A stretch of 64,000 nt of DNA, taken from Deltaproteobacteria bacterium IMCC39524 (GTDB lineage Bacteria > Desulfobacterota > Desulfuromonadia > Desulfuromonadales > BM103). This document shows, piece by piece, positions 52,145 through 62,441 of the stretch. A program made the position numbers and the translations under genes. Every line of letters begins with the position of its first letter. The stretch's first letter is position 1. The DNA is taken from positions 186,001 to 250,000 of the forward strand of contig JARUHJ010000002.1 in the NCBI GenBank assembly GCA_029667085.1. Reading direction: 5' to 3'. Below the pieces are notes generated by a model. It worked only from the letters and a program-made list of their open reading frames with translations, did not search any database and was not told where the DNA came from.

Positions 52145-52684
52145 ATGTCGCGCATCGGCAAGAAACCCATAAGTATCACCTCGGGTGTTAAAGTCACCCT
52201 GGATGGTCAAAATATTAAGGTCGAGGGCCCTAAGGGTAACCTTGAGCGGGCTATCCACGAGCAAATCGAGGTCAAGATGGAAGCAGATCAGCTGCTGATT
52301 TCTTCCCGAGTAGGGCAGTCCGGCGCAGCTTTGCAGGGCCTTTCTCGCTCCCTTATTGCTAATATGGTAGATGGCGTTACCCGCGGATTCTCTAAAGTTC
52401 TAGAGATTAACGGTGTAGGATATCGCGCAGAGTTGAAGGGCAGTAATCTGAACCTCTCTCTCGGTTACTCGCATCCTATTGAATACCCGCTGCCTAAAGG
52501 AATTACTGCTGAAGTCGAGCCCAAGGCTAATACAATAACTGTTTCTGGTATCGACAAGGAACTGGTTGGCGCGACCGCGGCTAAGATTCGTTCTTTCAGG
52601 GAGCCTGAGCCTTACAAAGGCAAAGGCATTAAGTACTCCGATGAGCGGATTATGCGCAAAGCCGGTAAGACCGGCGCGAAGTAA
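52145..52684 (+). CDS. rplF: 50S ribosomal protein L6
   Basis: This 179-residue protein begins SRIGKKPISI and ends with PEPYKGKGIKYSDE, both diagnostic. It contacts the sarcin-ricin loop region and elongation factors. TTAAGGAG precedes the ATG. Confidence 0.98.
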   Translation: MSRIGKKPISITSGVKVTLDGQNIKVEGPKGNLERAIHEQIEVKMEADQLLISSRVGQSGAALQGLSRSLIANMVDGVTRGFSKVLEINGVGYRAELKGSNLNLSLGYSHPIEYPLPKGITAEVEPKANTITVSGIDKELVGATAAKIRSFREPEPYKGKGIKYSDERIMRKAGKTGAK

Positions 52685-52708
52685 GCTGAATAAGACGAGG
52701 TGAGAACA

Positions 52709-53077
52709 GTGAAAATCTCAAAAGAAAGGCGGGTCGCCCGCAAGAAGCGTCAGTCCAGAGTGCGCAAAAAAGTAACCGGAAGCGTAGAGCGTCCGCGTTT
52801 GTGCGTATTTCGTAGCACCAAACATATTTATGCCCAGATTATCGAAGACGAGACCGGTAAAACTTTGGCTACTGCTTCTACTGTAGCTAAAGCAGCTGGT
52901 GACAGCGTCAAGTACAGCGGCAATGTGGAAGCTGCCAAAGTTATTGGTAAGAAGATTGCCGAACAAGCTCTGGCAAAAGACATTAAACAGGTAGTTTTCG
53001 ACCGCAACGGCTTTTTGTATCATGGCCGTGTTAAGGCTCTCGCCGATGCGGCACGTGAAGCTGGTCTGACTTTCTAG
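52709..53077 (+). CDS. rplR: 50S ribosomal protein L18
   Basis: This 122-residue protein binds 5S rRNA and has [20 protein letters not shown] and [25 protein letters not shown] at 52709 is chosen over the GTG at 52700, because the latter lies within the GAGGTG ribosome site. Confidence 0.95.
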   Translation: MKISKERRVARKKRQSRVRKKVTGSVERPRLCVFRSTKHIYAQIIEDETGKTLATASTVAKAAGDSVKYSGNVEAAKVIGKKIAEQALAKDIKQVVFDRNGFLYHGRVKALADAAREAGLTF

Positions 53078-53096
53078 GCTGCAAAGGAGAAGAGCG

Positions 53097-53603
53097 TTGC
53101 AACGCGTTGACAACAACGAAACAAATTTAACCGATCGCGTTATCCACATCAATCGTACGGCCAAGGTTGTTAAAGGTGGTCGTCGGTTCAGCTTCTCTGC
53201 CCTAGTTGTAGTAGGCGACGGCAGCGGAAATGTTGGATATGGTCTTGGCAAGGCGAAAGAGGTTCCCGAGGCAATTCGTAAGGGAGTTGAGAACGCCAAA
53301 AAGAATATGATTTCCGTGCCTATCCAGGGAACGACCATTCCTTACGATGTTATTGGCAAGTTCGGCGCAGGTAAGGTCATGCTGCGTCCAGCTTCTGAGG
53401 GTACGGGTGTTATCGCTGGCGGCGCGGCACGTGCGATTCTGGAAGTTGCCGGCATAAGTGACATTCTTTCCAAGTGCCTCGGCTCTAATAACCCGCATAA
53501 TGTTGTTAAAGCGACGATCAAAGCGCTTCAGCAACTGCGCAGCCCGGAAGAGATTCGCGCCAGACGCGGTCTCGGGCAAAACAGCTCAGAAGCCAAAGCC
53601 TGA
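53097..53603 (+). CDS. rpsE: 30S ribosomal protein S5
   Basis: This 168-residue protein has the double-stranded RNA-binding-like domain ([25 protein letters not shown]) and [16 protein letters not shown]. It helps decoding fidelity. A TTG start is used, with AAAGGAGAAG before it. Confidence 0.97.
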   Translation: MQRVDNNETNLTDRVIHINRTAKVVKGGRRFSFSALVVVGDGSGNVGYGLGKAKEVPEAIRKGVENAKKNMISVPIQGTTIPYDVIGKFGAGKVMLRPASEGTGVIAGGAARAILEVAGISDILSKCLGSNNPHNVVKATIKALQQLRSPEEIRARRGLGQNSSEAKA

Positions 53604-53617
53604 GCCGGGAGTGAATA

Positions 53618-53794
53618 ATGTCTGAAATCAAGGTAACTCTCAAGCGTAGCGGTATCGGCCGCAACAAATATTTCACCAAGGTGCTCAACGGGCTCGGTCT
53701 GCGTCGTTTGCAGCAGACTGTCGTGCTCAAGGATACACCTGAAATTCGCGGTATGATCAATAAGGTCAGCCACATGGTCACCGTCGAGGAATAA
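53618..53794 (+). CDS. rpmD: 50S ribosomal protein L30
   Basis: This 58-residue protein ([17 protein letters not shown]...) has the ferredoxin-like fold and [20 protein letters not shown]. It was found between rpsE and rplO by reading frame and order. CGGGAG precedes the ATG. The gene is short but complete. Confidence 0.95.
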   Translation: MSEIKVTLKRSGIGRNKYFTKVLNGLGLRRLQQTVVLKDTPEIRGMINKVSHMVTVEE

Positions 53795-53810
53795 CGCAAG
53801 GATAACCACC

Positions 53811-54251
53811 ATGGATTTAAGTAATCTGCAACCGTCTTACGGTTCGACACATAGCAAAAAGCGCATTGGCCGAGGCCACGGTTCCGGTACTGGTAAAACG
53901 TCCGGTAAAGGACACAAGGGTCAGAACGCCCGTTCTGGCGGCGGTGTTAAGCCTGGTTTCGAGGGCGGTCAGATGCCTCTGCAAAGGCGATTGCCCAAGC
54001 GTGGTTTTACACCTTTGAGCAGAACCGTCTACACTCTCGTCAATCTCCGTGATCTTGAATTGTTCGATGCGGGTAGCGTTGTTGATCTAGAGGCCCTCGG
54101 TAAGGCCGGCCTGATTGGCCAGCTTAAAGATGGCATTAAGATCCTGGGTGATGGTGAACTCACCAAAGCTCTTACTGTTAAAGCTCATAAGTTCAGCAAA
54201 TCTGCCCAGGCCAAGATTGAGGCTGCCGGCGGCACTGTCGAGGTTATATAA
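53811..54251 (+). CDS. rplO: 50S ribosomal protein L15
   Basis: This 146-residue protein has the extended basic N-terminus [20 protein letters not shown] and [20 protein letters not shown], family hallmarks. It is two bases before secY. Confidence 0.97.
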   Translation: MDLSNLQPSYGSTHSKKRIGRGHGSGTGKTSGKGHKGQNARSGGGVKPGFEGGQMPLQRRLPKRGFTPLSRTVYTLVNLRDLELFDAGSVVDLEALGKAGLIGQLKDGIKILGDGELTKALTVKAHKFSKSAQAKIEAAGGTVEVI

Positions 54252-54253
54252 AG

Positions 54254-55564
54254 TTGTTAGCAAGCATCCAGAATATCTTCAGCATTCCTGAACTCCGTCG
54301 TCGTATCCTCTTTACTTTAGGTATGCTTGCGGTTTATCGGGTTGGTTGTCACGTGCCGCTGCCGGGTGTTGATCGCGCGGTTCTTGCACAATTCTTTGAG
54401 GGAACTCAGGGAACTCTGCTTGGCCTGGTCAGTGCCTTTACGGGTGGTGCCTTGGAGCGTATGACGGTTTTTGCACTAGGCATCATGCCTTATATCAGTG
54501 CTTCAATTATCATGCAGCTGTTGACAGTTGTTTTCGAACCTGTTGAACGCCTCTCAAAAGAAGGTGAGCAGGGTCGTAAAACAATGACTAAATGGACACG
54601 CTACGGCACTGTTGTTTTGTCTGTTGTCCAGGGCGCGGGAATTGCTGTCGGCTTGCAGACTATGCGCGGCCCCGCAGGAGAACCGGTTGTTGCCATGCAG
54701 GGGATAGGCTTTATCCTCCTGACTGTCATCACACTGACTGCTGGTACCGCCTTTATCATGTGGCTCGGTGAGCAGATCACTGAGCGCGGCATCGGCAACG
54801 GTATCTCTTTGATCATCTTCGCCGGTATTGTCGCCATGATACCATCGGCAATGATCAATAGTATCCGCCTGCTCAAGACCGGTGCGATGACTTTTACTGT
54901 TCTTCTGATTATCTTGGCTCTCATGGTCGCTGTTGTCTGGGCCATCATTTTCATGGAGCGTGGTCAACGACGCGTACCAATTCATTACGCCAAGCGCGTT
55001 GTAGGTGCACGTAACGCTGGCGGCCAAAGCAGCCATCTACCACTCAAGATCAACATGAGTGGTGTTATCCCGCCGATCTTTGCCAGTTCGATCATCATGT
55101 TCCCGAGTACCGTGGCGAATTTCGTTGACGTGCCATGGGTTCAGACTTTCGCTTCCATGATGACACCGGCTCATTGGCTCTATAATGTTTTTTATGTCGC
55201 TTTTATTATCTTCTTCTGTTACTTCTACACGGCTGTAACATTCAACCCCGTTGATGTGGCAGAAAATATCAAGCGTCAAGGCGGCTATGTGCCTGGTGTC
55301 AGGCCGGGCAAGGCAACCTCAGATTATCTTGATACCGTTCTCGGTCGTTTGACTTTTGCTGGTGCTATCTATATCTCTGCTGTCTGTGTCTTGCCAACTT
55401 TGCTGATCGGTCAGTTCAATGTGCCCTTTTTCTTCGGTGGTACATCGCTCCTGATTGTTGTCGGTGTTGGACTGGATACAGCCTCTCAGATTGAAGCTCA
55501 CTTGATTTCTCGCTCCTATGAAGGCTTTATGAAGGGTGTGAACATCAAGAGCCGTCGCGGTTAG
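54254..55564 (+). CDS. secY: Preprotein translocase subunit SecY
   Basis: This 436-residue inner-membrane protein has ten hydrophobic segments and forms the protein-conducting channel with SecE. MPYISASIIMQLL, SKEGEQGRKTMTKWTRYGT, RVPIHYAKRVVG and NPVDVAENIKRQGGYVPGVRPG are conserved loops. A TTG start is used, with GAGG about ten bases before it. Confidence 0.98.
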   Translation: MLASIQNIFSIPELRRRILFTLGMLAVYRVGCHVPLPGVDRAVLAQFFEGTQGTLLGLVSAFTGGALERMTVFALGIMPYISASIIMQLLTVVFEPVERLSKEGEQGRKTMTKWTRYGTVVLSVVQGAGIAVGLQTMRGPAGEPVVAMQGIGFILLTVITLTAGTAFIMWLGEQITERGIGNGISLIIFAGIVAMIPSAMINSIRLLKTGAMTFTVLLIILALMVAVVWAIIFMERGQRRVPIHYAKRVVGARNAGGQSSHLPLKINMSGVIPPIFASSIIMFPSTVANFVDVPWVQTFASMMTPAHWLYNVFYVAFIIFFCYFYTAVTFNPVDVAENIKRQGGYVPGVRPGKATSDYLDTVLGRLTFAGAIYISAVCVLPTLLIGQFNVPFFFGGTSLLIVVGVGLDTASQIEAHLISRSYEGFMKGVNIKSRRG

Positions 55565-55578
55565 CCGAGGTCGTTGGC

Positions 55579-56226
55579 ATGAAACTTATTTTACTCGGAC
55601 CTCCCGGCGCAGGTAAAGGCACTCAGGCCAAGATGCTGACGGAACAGTTCTCAATTCCGCAGATCTCAACGGGTGATATCCTGCGCGCTGCTGTTAAAGA
55701 CGGCACTGCCATGGGTCTGAAAGCTAAAGAATTTATGGATGCCGGCGGTCTCGTCCCAGACGAAGTCGTTGTTGGCATCGTTCGTGATAGGCTGCAGGAA
55801 AAGGATTGTGTCAACGGTTTTATCCTGGACGGGTTCCCTCGGACAGTCCCGCAAGCAGATGCTTTGCAGGCCAGTCTGGCAGAGATGGGTAAAGAACTGG
55901 ACCGTGTTATCTCTCTTGACGTAGATGCCGAAGCTCTGGTAGAACGCTTGACCGGACGCCGTACCTGTAAAGATTGTGGCCGTGGTTATCACGTAACCTT
56001 TGAGCCCTCAAGCGTGGCAGGTCAATGCGACGCCTGCGGTGGCACACTGTTCCAGCGTGATGATGATCAGGAAGAAACGATTCGCAAGCGATTGCAAGTC
56101 TATGCAGACCAGACTTCCCCATTGATTAATTATTATCGGGAGGCTGGTGTGCTTCTTGAACTTGACGGAATGCAACCTATTTCGCAGGTCCAGGAAAAGA
56201 TGCTGTCGCTGTTACAGGCCAGCTAA
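55579..56226 (+). CDS. adk: Adenylate kinase with zinc-binding lid
   Basis: This 215-residue kinase has GPPGAGKGTQAKML (P-loop), the NMP-bind region and a LID domain with four cysteines (CKDCGRG and CDACG), so the lid is of the zinc form. It balances AMP, ADP and ATP. It lies between secY and map, the usual place, and ends 1 base before map. Confidence 0.98.
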   Translation: MKLILLGPPGAGKGTQAKMLTEQFSIPQISTGDILRAAVKDGTAMGLKAKEFMDAGGLVPDEVVVGIVRDRLQEKDCVNGFILDGFPRTVPQADALQASLAEMGKELDRVISLDVDAEALVERLTGRRTCKDCGRGYHVTFEPSSVAGQCDACGGTLFQRDDDQEETIRKRLQVYADQTSPLINYYREAGVLLELDGMQPISQVQEKMLSLLQAS

Positions 56227-56227
56227 A

Positions 56228-56974
56228 GTGATTGTTTTAAAAAGTCCTGCAGAATTAGACAAGATGCGCGCTGCAGGGCGAATTGTTGCTGAAACTCTTG
56301 CTCTGCTTAAAACCCGGATCATTCCTGGTGTAACAACCAATGAACTGAATCGGTTGGCAGAAAAAGAATGTCAGAGACATGGAGCAAAGCCAGCGTTTAA
56401 GGGCTATGGTGGCTTTCCATTTGCCATATGTTCCTCACCGAACGAACAGGTTGTTCATGGCTTCGCAGATGACAATCCTCTGCTTGAAGGTGACATCCTG
56501 AGCATTGACTTTGGTGTCCTTTACAAAGGGTTTTTCGGCGATTCGGCGATCACTGTCGCAGTCGGCAAGTTGGATGACGATACAGAGCGCTTATTAATTG
56601 CAACGCGTGAGTCTCTCGAAAAAGCCATAGAAAAAGCAGTACCGAACGGCAGGTTGTCTGATATTTCTCATGCTGTTCAGTCCTGGGTCGAACCGAAGGG
56701 TTTCTCTGTTGTCCGTGACTTTGTAGGCCACGGTATCGGTCGTAATCTGCATGAAGCTCCGCAGATTCCCAATTATGGGCAGGCCGGGCAAGGACCACGT
56801 TTGAAATCGGGGATGACGCTTGCTATAGAGCCGATGATCAATGCCGGTGCTCCCGGCGTGAAGATACTGGAAGACGGGTGGACAGCAGTAACGCAAGATG
56901 GTAAACGGTCTGCCCATTTTGAACATACAGTAGCCATTACTGATAACGGTCCTGAGATATTAACGCAGGTATAG
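56228..56974 (+). CDS. map: Methionine aminopeptidase, type I
   Basis: This 248-residue enzyme removes the N-terminal Met of new proteins. Metal ligands lie in SIDFGVLYKGFFGDSAIT, GHGIGRNLHEAPQI, and the C-terminal IEPMI and HFEHTVAIT. A GTG at 56228 is chosen because a longer frame would overlap adk by about 80 bases. Confidence 0.97.
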   Translation: MIVLKSPAELDKMRAAGRIVAETLALLKTRIIPGVTTNELNRLAEKECQRHGAKPAFKGYGGFPFAICSSPNEQVVHGFADDNPLLEGDILSIDFGVLYKGFFGDSAITVAVGKLDDDTERLLIATRESLEKAIEKAVPNGRLSDISHAVQSWVEPKGFSVVRDFVGHGIGRNLHEAPQIPNYGQAGQGPRLKSGMTLAIEPMINAGAPGVKILEDGWTAVTQDGKRSAHFEHTVAITDNGPEILTQV

Positions 56975-57030
56975 GCAGTGACGGTTAACCCTACGGGGTT
57001 GTTACCGAAACGGTTCAAAAGGAAAGAAAC

Positions 57031-57144
57031 ATGAAAGTTCGATCATCAGTTAAAACAATTTGTGACAAGTGCAAGGTAATTAAGCGCAAGGGCATTCTCA
57101 GGGTTATCTGTGAAAATCCCAAGCATAAACAGAGACAAGGTTAA
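57031..57144 (+). CDS. rpmJ: 50S ribosomal protein L36
   Basis: This 37-residue protein has CDKC and a later cysteine and histidine ([11 protein letters not shown]), which is the zinc-binding (C+) form. It follows map by 56 bases, with AAAGGAAAG before the ATG. infA, commonly found between map and rpmJ, is not here. Confidence 0.95.
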   Translation: MKVRSSVKTICDKCKVIKRKGILRVICENPKHKQRQG

Positions 57145-57165
57145 GTATTTTAGGAGGATCGGACA

Positions 57166-57534
57166 TTGGCTCGTATCGCTGGTATCGATTTACCCAGAAA
57201 CAAACGGATTGAAATAGCGCTGACATACATCTTTGGTGTAGGTCGCTCGTCATCCCAGGATATATTGTCCAAGGCTGGTGTTGACTTCAACACTCGTTCA
57301 GATAATTTGACTGAGGAAGAAGTCGCCAAGATCCGTAAGGTTATTGACAGTGATTGCAAGGTTGAAGGTGACCTGCGTCGCGAAGTGACAATGAACATTA
57401 AGCGACTTATGGATCTCGGTTGTTATCGTGGTCTGCGCCATCGTAGAGGTTTACCTGTGCGTGGGCAGAAGACCAAGACCAACGCAAGAACCCGTAAGGG
57501 TCCACGCAAGACCGTCGCTGGTAAGAAGAAGTAA
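57166..57534 (+). CDS. rpsM: 30S ribosomal protein S13
   Basis: This 122-residue protein has [21 protein letters not shown] and the basic tail [21 protein letters not shown]. It contacts P-site tRNA and forms bridges. It uses a TTG start with TAGGAGGAT and begins the alpha operon. Confidence 0.97.
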   Translation: MARIAGIDLPRNKRIEIALTYIFGVGRSSSQDILSKAGVDFNTRSDNLTEEEVAKIRKVIDSDCKVEGDLRREVTMNIKRLMDLGCYRGLRHRRGLPVRGQKTKTNARTRKGPRKTVAGKKK

Positions 57535-57546
57535 TCAGGAGGAACC

Positions 57547-57939
57547 ATGGCTAAGCCTGGTAAACGCGTACGCAAAAAAGGTGAAAAGAAGAATGTCCCA
57601 AATGGAATTGCTCATATCCAGGCGACGTTCAACAATACGATCATTACGATCACAGATGTGACCGGCAACGTGATTTCATGGTGTACCTCCGGATCCAAGG
57701 GCTTTCGAGGGAGTCGTAAAAGTACTCCTTTTGCTGCCCAGATGGCCGCCGAAGATGCAGCAAAGAAAGCTCAGGAGCATGGATTACGCAGTGTCGAGGT
57801 CTGGGTCAAAGGCCCTGGCTCCGGTCGTGAGTCTGCCCTGCGTGCCTTGCAGTCAGTAGGCTTGACAATCACTATGATCAAGGATGTCACTCCGATACCG
57901 CATAACGGGTGCCGTCCACCCAAGCGTAGAAGAGTCTAA
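57547..57939 (+). CDS. rpsK: 30S ribosomal protein S11
   Basis: This 130-residue protein has [22 protein letters not shown] and CRPPKRRRV at its end, both diagnostic. It lines the mRNA path on the platform. CAGGAGG precedes the ATG. Confidence 0.98.
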   Translation: MAKPGKRVRKKGEKKNVPNGIAHIQATFNNTIITITDVTGNVISWCTSGSKGFRGSRKSTPFAAQMAAEDAAKKAQEHGLRSVEVWVKGPGSGRESALRALQSVGLTITMIKDVTPIPHNGCRPPKRRRV

Positions 57940-57962
57940 CCAGACATTAAGGAGGACGAACG

Positions 57963-58592
57963 TTGGCGAGACACACTGGACCCGTTTGCCGCATGTGCCG
58001 GCGGGAAAATATGAAGTTGTTCCTGAAAGGCGACCGTTGTTACACAGACAAGTGCGCCCTGGAACGCCGCAACTATGCTCCCGGTCAACATGGCCAGGGT
58101 CGTATCAAGGTTTCCGATTACGGCACTCAGTTACGTGAAAAGCAGCGTGTCAAGCGTACCTATGGTCTGCTTGAGAAGCAATTCCGTGACTATTTTAAAG
58201 AAGCTGACCGTATGAGGGGTGTTACTGGCGAGAACCTGCTGGTTCTTCTCGAACGTCGCCTTGACAGCATGGTTTATCGGATGGGATTTGCTACGTCACG
58301 TAGTGAGGCCCGCCAGCTTGTACGACACAACCACTTTCTGGTTAACGGTCGCAGGGTGAATATCCCGTCGTACCTCGTGCGTCCCGGTGATGTAGTTGAG
58401 TTGCGTGAGAAGAGTCGTAAGATTGTTCGTGTTAACGAGGCTCTCGATGGTGTCATGCGCCGCGGTATCCCCTCTTGGGTCGAGTTGACCCGGGATGCCT
58501 TTCAGGGAACTGTCAAGACTTTGCCTGTACGCGCTGAGATGACTACGCCAAGCTTCCAGGAACACCTGATTGTCGAACTTTATTCCAAGTAA
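57963..58592 (+). CDS. rpsD: 30S ribosomal protein S4, zinc (C+) form
   Basis: This 209-residue primary binder of 16S rRNA has an N-terminal four-cysteine zinc site (CRMC then CYTDKC) and an S4 RNA-binding domain ([21 protein letters not shown]). In E. coli S4 represses the alpha operon. It starts with TTG after AAGGAGGACG. Confidence 0.97.
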   Translation: MARHTGPVCRMCRRENMKLFLKGDRCYTDKCALERRNYAPGQHGQGRIKVSDYGTQLREKQRVKRTYGLLEKQFRDYFKEADRMRGVTGENLLVLLERRLDSMVYRMGFATSRSEARQLVRHNHFLVNGRRVNIPSYLVRPGDVVELREKSRKIVRVNEALDGVMRRGIPSWVELTRDAFQGTVKTLPVRAEMTTPSFQEHLIVELYSK

Positions 58593-58651
58593 CCGACAGA
58601 TTCATCTGGCGATTTGTAACTTTATAGAGAAACCTCAAACGGAGGAATCGC

Positions 58652-59671
58652 ATGTTTAAAAACTGGAGAGAACTGATCAAACCCAAGCGTCTCCAGGTTG
58701 ATGCCGAAACGCTGACTGCCACTTATGGCAAGTTCTCAGCGGAGCCATTTGAACGTGGCTTCGGTACGACCATGGGTAATGCCCTGCGCCGGGTTTTGCT
58801 CTCCTCGCTGCAGGGGGCGGCAATCACCTCAGTTCGTATTAAGGGTGTTCTGCATGAATTCTCCACTGTTCCTGGTGTGACACAGGATGTGACGGACATC
58901 ATCCTTAACCTGAAGGGTGTCCTGATCAAACTGCATGGTCATGAGCCGCGTAATATCCGCATTGTTAAAAAAGGTGCTGGTGTTATCAAGGCCGGAGATA
59001 TCATCACTGATTCGAATGTCGAAATTCTGAATCCTGATCACTTCATTGCGACTTGTGGTAAAGAAGCAGAGATCGAAATGGACATGGTCGTGACCATGGG
59101 CAAAGGTTACGGTCCCGCTGAGCGGAACCGTGATGAAAAGGCTCCGGTTGGCACTATCCCTATCGACGCGCTCTTCTCGCCGATCAAGAAAGTCAACTAT
59201 ACGGTAACCAATGCTCGTGTTGGCCAGGTGACTGATTACGACAAGCTGATTTTGGAGATTCATACCAACGCCAGTGTCAGGCCTGATGATGCTCTTGCTT
59301 ATGCAGCCAAGATCGTCAAGGAACAGGTCCAACTCTTTATCAATTTTGACGAGGCTCTCGAGCCTGAAGAAACTGATGAAGAAGTCGGTGCCAAGCAACC
59401 GATCAACGAGAATCTTTACCGTCGTGTCGATGAACTTGAGCTGTCGGTGCGTAGCGCTAACTGTCTGAAAAACGCCAACATCCGTCTGATCGGTGAGTTG
59501 GTGCAGAAGTCCGAAGCTGAAATGTTGAAAACACAGAACTTCGGCCGTAAGTCACTTAATGAAATCAAGGATATTCTCTCTGAAATGGGCTTAACTCTGG
59601 GCTTGTCTATTGAAGGCTTCCCGGACCCGGAATATCTCAAGATGATCGAAAAGAGCGAAGAAGAACTCTAG
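58652..59671 (+). CDS. rpoA: RNA polymerase alpha subunit
   Basis: This 339-residue subunit has the N-terminal dimerisation domain ([21 protein letters not shown]) and a C-terminal domain with [27 protein letters not shown] that binds promoter UP elements and activators. Its linker is acidic. CGGAGGA precedes the ATG. Confidence 0.98.
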   Translation: MFKNWRELIKPKRLQVDAETLTATYGKFSAEPFERGFGTTMGNALRRVLLSSLQGAAITSVRIKGVLHEFSTVPGVTQDVTDIILNLKGVLIKLHGHEPRNIRIVKKGAGVIKAGDIITDSNVEILNPDHFIATCGKEAEIEMDMVVTMGKGYGPAERNRDEKAPVGTIPIDALFSPIKKVNYTVTNARVGQVTDYDKLILEIHTNASVRPDDALAYAAKIVKEQVQLFINFDEALEPEETDEEVGAKQPINENLYRRVDELELSVRSANCLKNANIRLIGELVQKSEAEMLKTQNFGRKSLNEIKDILSEMGLTLGLSIEGFPDPEYLKMIEKSEEEL

Positions 59672-59717
59672 GGGCAACCCTTAACGGGATGTTACCCGGA
59701 GAAAGGAACAGATAGCA

Positions 59718-60242
59718 ATGCGCCATAGAAAAACAGGAAGAAAGCTGGGACGTAATACCAGCCACCGTAAAGCCATGATGCGTAACATGGTGACTTCATT
59801 TTTCGATTGTGAAAAAATCACCACTACGGACGCTCGCGCCAAGGAACTGCGCAAGATGGCTGAGAAGTTGATCACCATGGCAAGACGTGGTGACCTGCAT
59901 TCACGCCGCCTGATCATGCAGGTTGTACGTGACAATAAAACAACTGCTAAGCTGGTCGATACGATTGCGCCTCGCTACGCTGATCGTCCTGGTGGTTATA
60001 CGAGGATCATCAAGCTTGGTCATCGTGCAGGTGATAACGCTGCTCTCTCTATGATCGAGCTGGTCGAAGAGGAAGTGGTCGCCAAGCCGAAAAAGAAAAA
60101 GGCTCCTGCGAAGAAGGCTTCTAAAAAGGTAGAAGCCCCAGTTGAGGAGACTCCTGTCGAGGAAGCAGCTGCTGAGGAAGCACCTAGTGAGGAAACATCT
60201 GCTGAGGAAACACCTGCTGAGGAAGAAAAAGCAGAGAAGTAG
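59718..60242 (+). CDS. rplQ: 50S ribosomal protein L17 with long acidic C-terminal tail
   Basis: Residues 1-118 are standard L17 ([48 protein letters not shown]). The protein then continues for about 50 residues with a lysine- and alanine-rich stretch ([14 protein letters not shown]) and an acidic part made of repeated EE-T/A-P-x units, for a total of 174 residues against about 120-130 in the typical family. The repeats match a 15-base tandem repeat. The tail is probably disordered and variable. An intrinsic terminator follows. Confidence 0.95.
   Translation: MRHRKTGRKLGRNTSHRKAMMRNMVTSFFDCEKITTTDARAKELRKMAEKLITMARRGDLHSRRLIMQVVRDNKTTAKLVDTIAPRYADRPGGYTRIIKLGHRAGDNAALSMIELVEEEVVAKPKKKKAPAKKASKKVEAPVEETPVEEAAAEEAPSEETSAEETPAEEEKAEK
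60144..60233 (+). repeat. Six 15-bp tandem repeats encoding the L17 tail
   Basis: Imperfect units beginning GAGGA(G/A) occur at 60144, 60159, 60174, 60189, 60204 and 60219, each encoding EE plus three small residues. They keep frame, so unit number can vary without breaking rplQ. Confidence 0.85.
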
Positions 60243-60270
60243 ATCGGCAGAACACAAGAATCAAATAGAG

Positions 60271-60304
60271 AAGGGCGGGATGATTGCATCCCGCCCTTTT
60301 TTTG
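60271..60304 (+). terminator. Strong terminator of the ribosomal super-cluster
   Basis: AAGGGCGGGATG pairs with CATCCCGCCCTT around a short loop, and seven T follow. It lies 29 bases after rplQ and ends the run that began at the str promoter. Confidence 0.93.
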
Positions 60305-60321
60305 TTGAAGTTGACTTGTCT

Positions 60322-60765
60322 CTACTTGCTTTCGCCCTTTTTGACTTCAAGAAGTTTGATCTCAAAGGTCAGGTCCTGGTCCGCTAATGGGTGGTTTGCG
60401 TCCAGTGTGATCTCTTCTTCAGTAAAATCTTTAACCATGACGTAGAAAACGCTACCATCATGATTTGTGACTTCAAGTTGGCCGCCAACCTGAAGCGCGA
60501 CATCTTCTCCAATGGTACTGCGGTCGATTTTCTCGAGAAGCTCAGGGTCACTTACACCGTAGGCTTTATCGCAGGGAATGATAACTGTTTTGCTTTCTCC
60601 CTGGTACATGCCCTCTACTGCCTCTTCAAAGCCTGGAATGACTTCTTTTCGACCAATGATGAATAGCAGAGGTCGATCGTCCGGTGATGCATCAAAGATT
60701 GTCCCATCGCTTAATTTTCCTGTGTACTCAACCTTGACAGTGTCTTGTTCTGCTGCTCGTATCAT
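60322..60765 (-). CDS. FKBP-type peptidyl-prolyl isomerase, SlyD-like
   Basis: This 147-residue protein has the FKBP domain (VKVEYTGKLSDGTIFDASP, VIPGFEEAVEGM) interrupted by the insert-in-flap domain (about residues 70-120, YGVSDPELLEKIDRSTIG and on), the SlyD architecture with chaperone activity. The histidine-rich metal tail of E. coli SlyD is absent; the end is short (VKKGESK). The ATG at 60765 follows AAGGAG; a longer frame from 60852 is disfavoured. Confidence 0.92.
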   Translation of the reverse strand: MIRAAEQDTVKVEYTGKLSDGTIFDASPDDRPLLFIIGRKEVIPGFEEAVEGMYQGESKTVIIPCDKAYGVSDPELLEKIDRSTIGEDVALQVGGQLEVTNHDGSVFYVMVKDFTEEEITLDANHPLADQDLTFEIKLLEVKKGESK

Positions 60766-60901
60766 CTGCTCTCCTTGTAGGTAGACAATTTTAAAGATTG
60801 GTTTTTGTCGGGATGTTCTCCGCATATCAACCAAGTTGCATATGCATATCAATTCGTCAGTTTTCGGTCAATCATTTATTGCCGCGCAGTTGTCAGCTGC
60901 C

Positions 60902-60930
60902 TTGCCATTTCTCAGTCTTCATGCTACTTT
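60902..60930 (+). promoter_or_regulatory. Predicted promoter of the trp operon
   Basis: TTGCCA at 60902-60907, 17 bases, and TACTTT at 60925-60930, with the trpE ATG at 60959. The short leader leaves no room for a leader-peptide attenuator. Confidence 0.55.
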
Positions 60931-60958
60931 GTCGCGGTTAATTCACTAAGGAAATGAC

Positions 60959-62440
60959 ATGTCTTCCCCATCTCGTGAAGAGTTTAAAAATCTGACCCGC
61001 CAAGGTAACCTGATTCCCGTCTATCGCGAGATTCTCGCAGACATGGAAACCCCGGTCTCAGCCTTCTGCAAGATCGATGATCGACAAAGCGCTTTTTTGC
61101 TCGAGAGTATCGCCGGCGGAGAGAAATGGGCCCGTTATTCATTTCTTGGCGTTGGTTCAGGGCGTGCATTTCGCTGTCGCGGTCATCACTTTGAAATCCT
61201 TGAAAACGGTGACGCGATCAAGTCCGGTAAAGCTGATAATCCACTTGACGAACTAAAAGCTTTTCTCGCGCCTTACCAACCGGTCTCCCTTCCTGAGTTA
61301 CCACGTTTTTTTGGTGGTGCTGTAGGTTACTTGGGCTACGACATGGTCCGCCATATCGAGGAACTTCCTGATCTCAATGAAGCTGAGATAGGTGCTTACG
61401 ACAGCTGGTTCCTGATTACCGAAACTTTACTTATCTTCGATAACCTGCAGCAGAAAATCAAGGTCTTAAGCAATGTTCACTTGCGTGAAGGCGATGACCC
61501 TGACGTTTCGTATGATGCTGCAGTGCAGCGTATAGACGATATGGTTGCGTTGTTACGCAAACCTTTGCGTGAGAGGCCTGCGGCGTCTAAGGTTAAAGTT
61601 GATGCAGACCTGCTCTCGAACTTCAGCCGTCCAGATTTTGAATCTGCCGTCGAACGCTGTAAAGACTACGTACGCTCAGGCGATGTCATTCAAGTTGTTC
61701 TCTCGCAAAGATTCTCCGGAGACCTTGATGCGGACCCTTTTGATGTCTATCGCGCTTTGCGGACGATCAACCCTTCCCCCTACATGTTCTACTTGCAGTT
61801 TAACGATACTCGAGTCATTGGTGCTTCTCCGGAGGTCTTGGTGCGCAAGGAGGGGGATCATGTTGAGGTTCGCCCTATTGCCGGAACACGGCCCCGGGGA
61901 AAGACCTTCGATGAGGACCAGCGCCTGGAAGAGGAGTTGAAGGCCGATCCGAAAGAGGTTGCTGAGCATATCATGCTGGTTGACCTGGGACGCAATGACC
62001 TTGGCCGTGTTTGCGCGACCGGTTCTGTGCAGGTAGACGAACTGATGGTTGTCGAGCGTTACTCGCACGTTATGCACATCGTTTCCAACGTCAGTGGACG
62101 CCTTATGCCTGGACAGGATGCTCTTGATGTCTTCTCTGCAACCTTCCCGGCGGGGACCTTGAGTGGCGCCCCTAAAATTCGTGCCATGGAAATTATTGAG
62201 GAGATGGAGCCGGTGCGTCGTGAGATTTACGGTGGTGCTGTCGGTTATATCTCTTTCGATGGTAATATGGATCTTGCAATCGCGATTCGGACTCTGGTTG
62301 CTCATAAAAATCGGATTCACCTTCAGGCCGGTGCTGGTATCGTTGCAGACTCTGACCCAAAAGCAGAGTATGAGGAAACCGTCAACAAGGCCATGGGGGT
62401 CAAGATGGCCATCGAACTGGCGCGTCAGGGATTAGACTGA
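60959..62440 (+). CDS. trpE: Anthranilate synthase component I
   Basis: This 493-residue subunit makes anthranilate from chorismate using ammonia from TrpG. The LLES motif ([20 protein letters not shown]) near the start is the tryptophan feedback site. The catalytic domain has [51 protein letters not shown] and [22 protein letters not shown] precedes the ATG, a weak site. It is one base before trpG. Confidence 0.97.
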   Translation: MSSPSREEFKNLTRQGNLIPVYREILADMETPVSAFCKIDDRQSAFLLESIAGGEKWARYSFLGVGSGRAFRCRGHHFEILENGDAIKSGKADNPLDELKAFLAPYQPVSLPELPRFFGGAVGYLGYDMVRHIEELPDLNEAEIGAYDSWFLITETLLIFDNLQQKIKVLSNVHLREGDDPDVSYDAAVQRIDDMVALLRKPLRERPAASKVKVDADLLSNFSRPDFESAVERCKDYVRSGDVIQVVLSQRFSGDLDADPFDVYRALRTINPSPYMFYLQFNDTRVIGASPEVLVRKEGDHVEVRPIAGTRPRGKTFDEDQRLEEELKADPKEVAEHIMLVDLGRNDLGRVCATGSVQVDELMVVERYSHVMHIVSNVSGRLMPGQDALDVFSATFPAGTLSGAPKIRAMEIIEEMEPVRREIYGGAVGYISFDGNMDLAIAIRTLVAHKNRIHLQAGAGIVADSDPKAEYEETVNKAMGVKMAIELARQGLD

Positions 62441-62441
62441 A

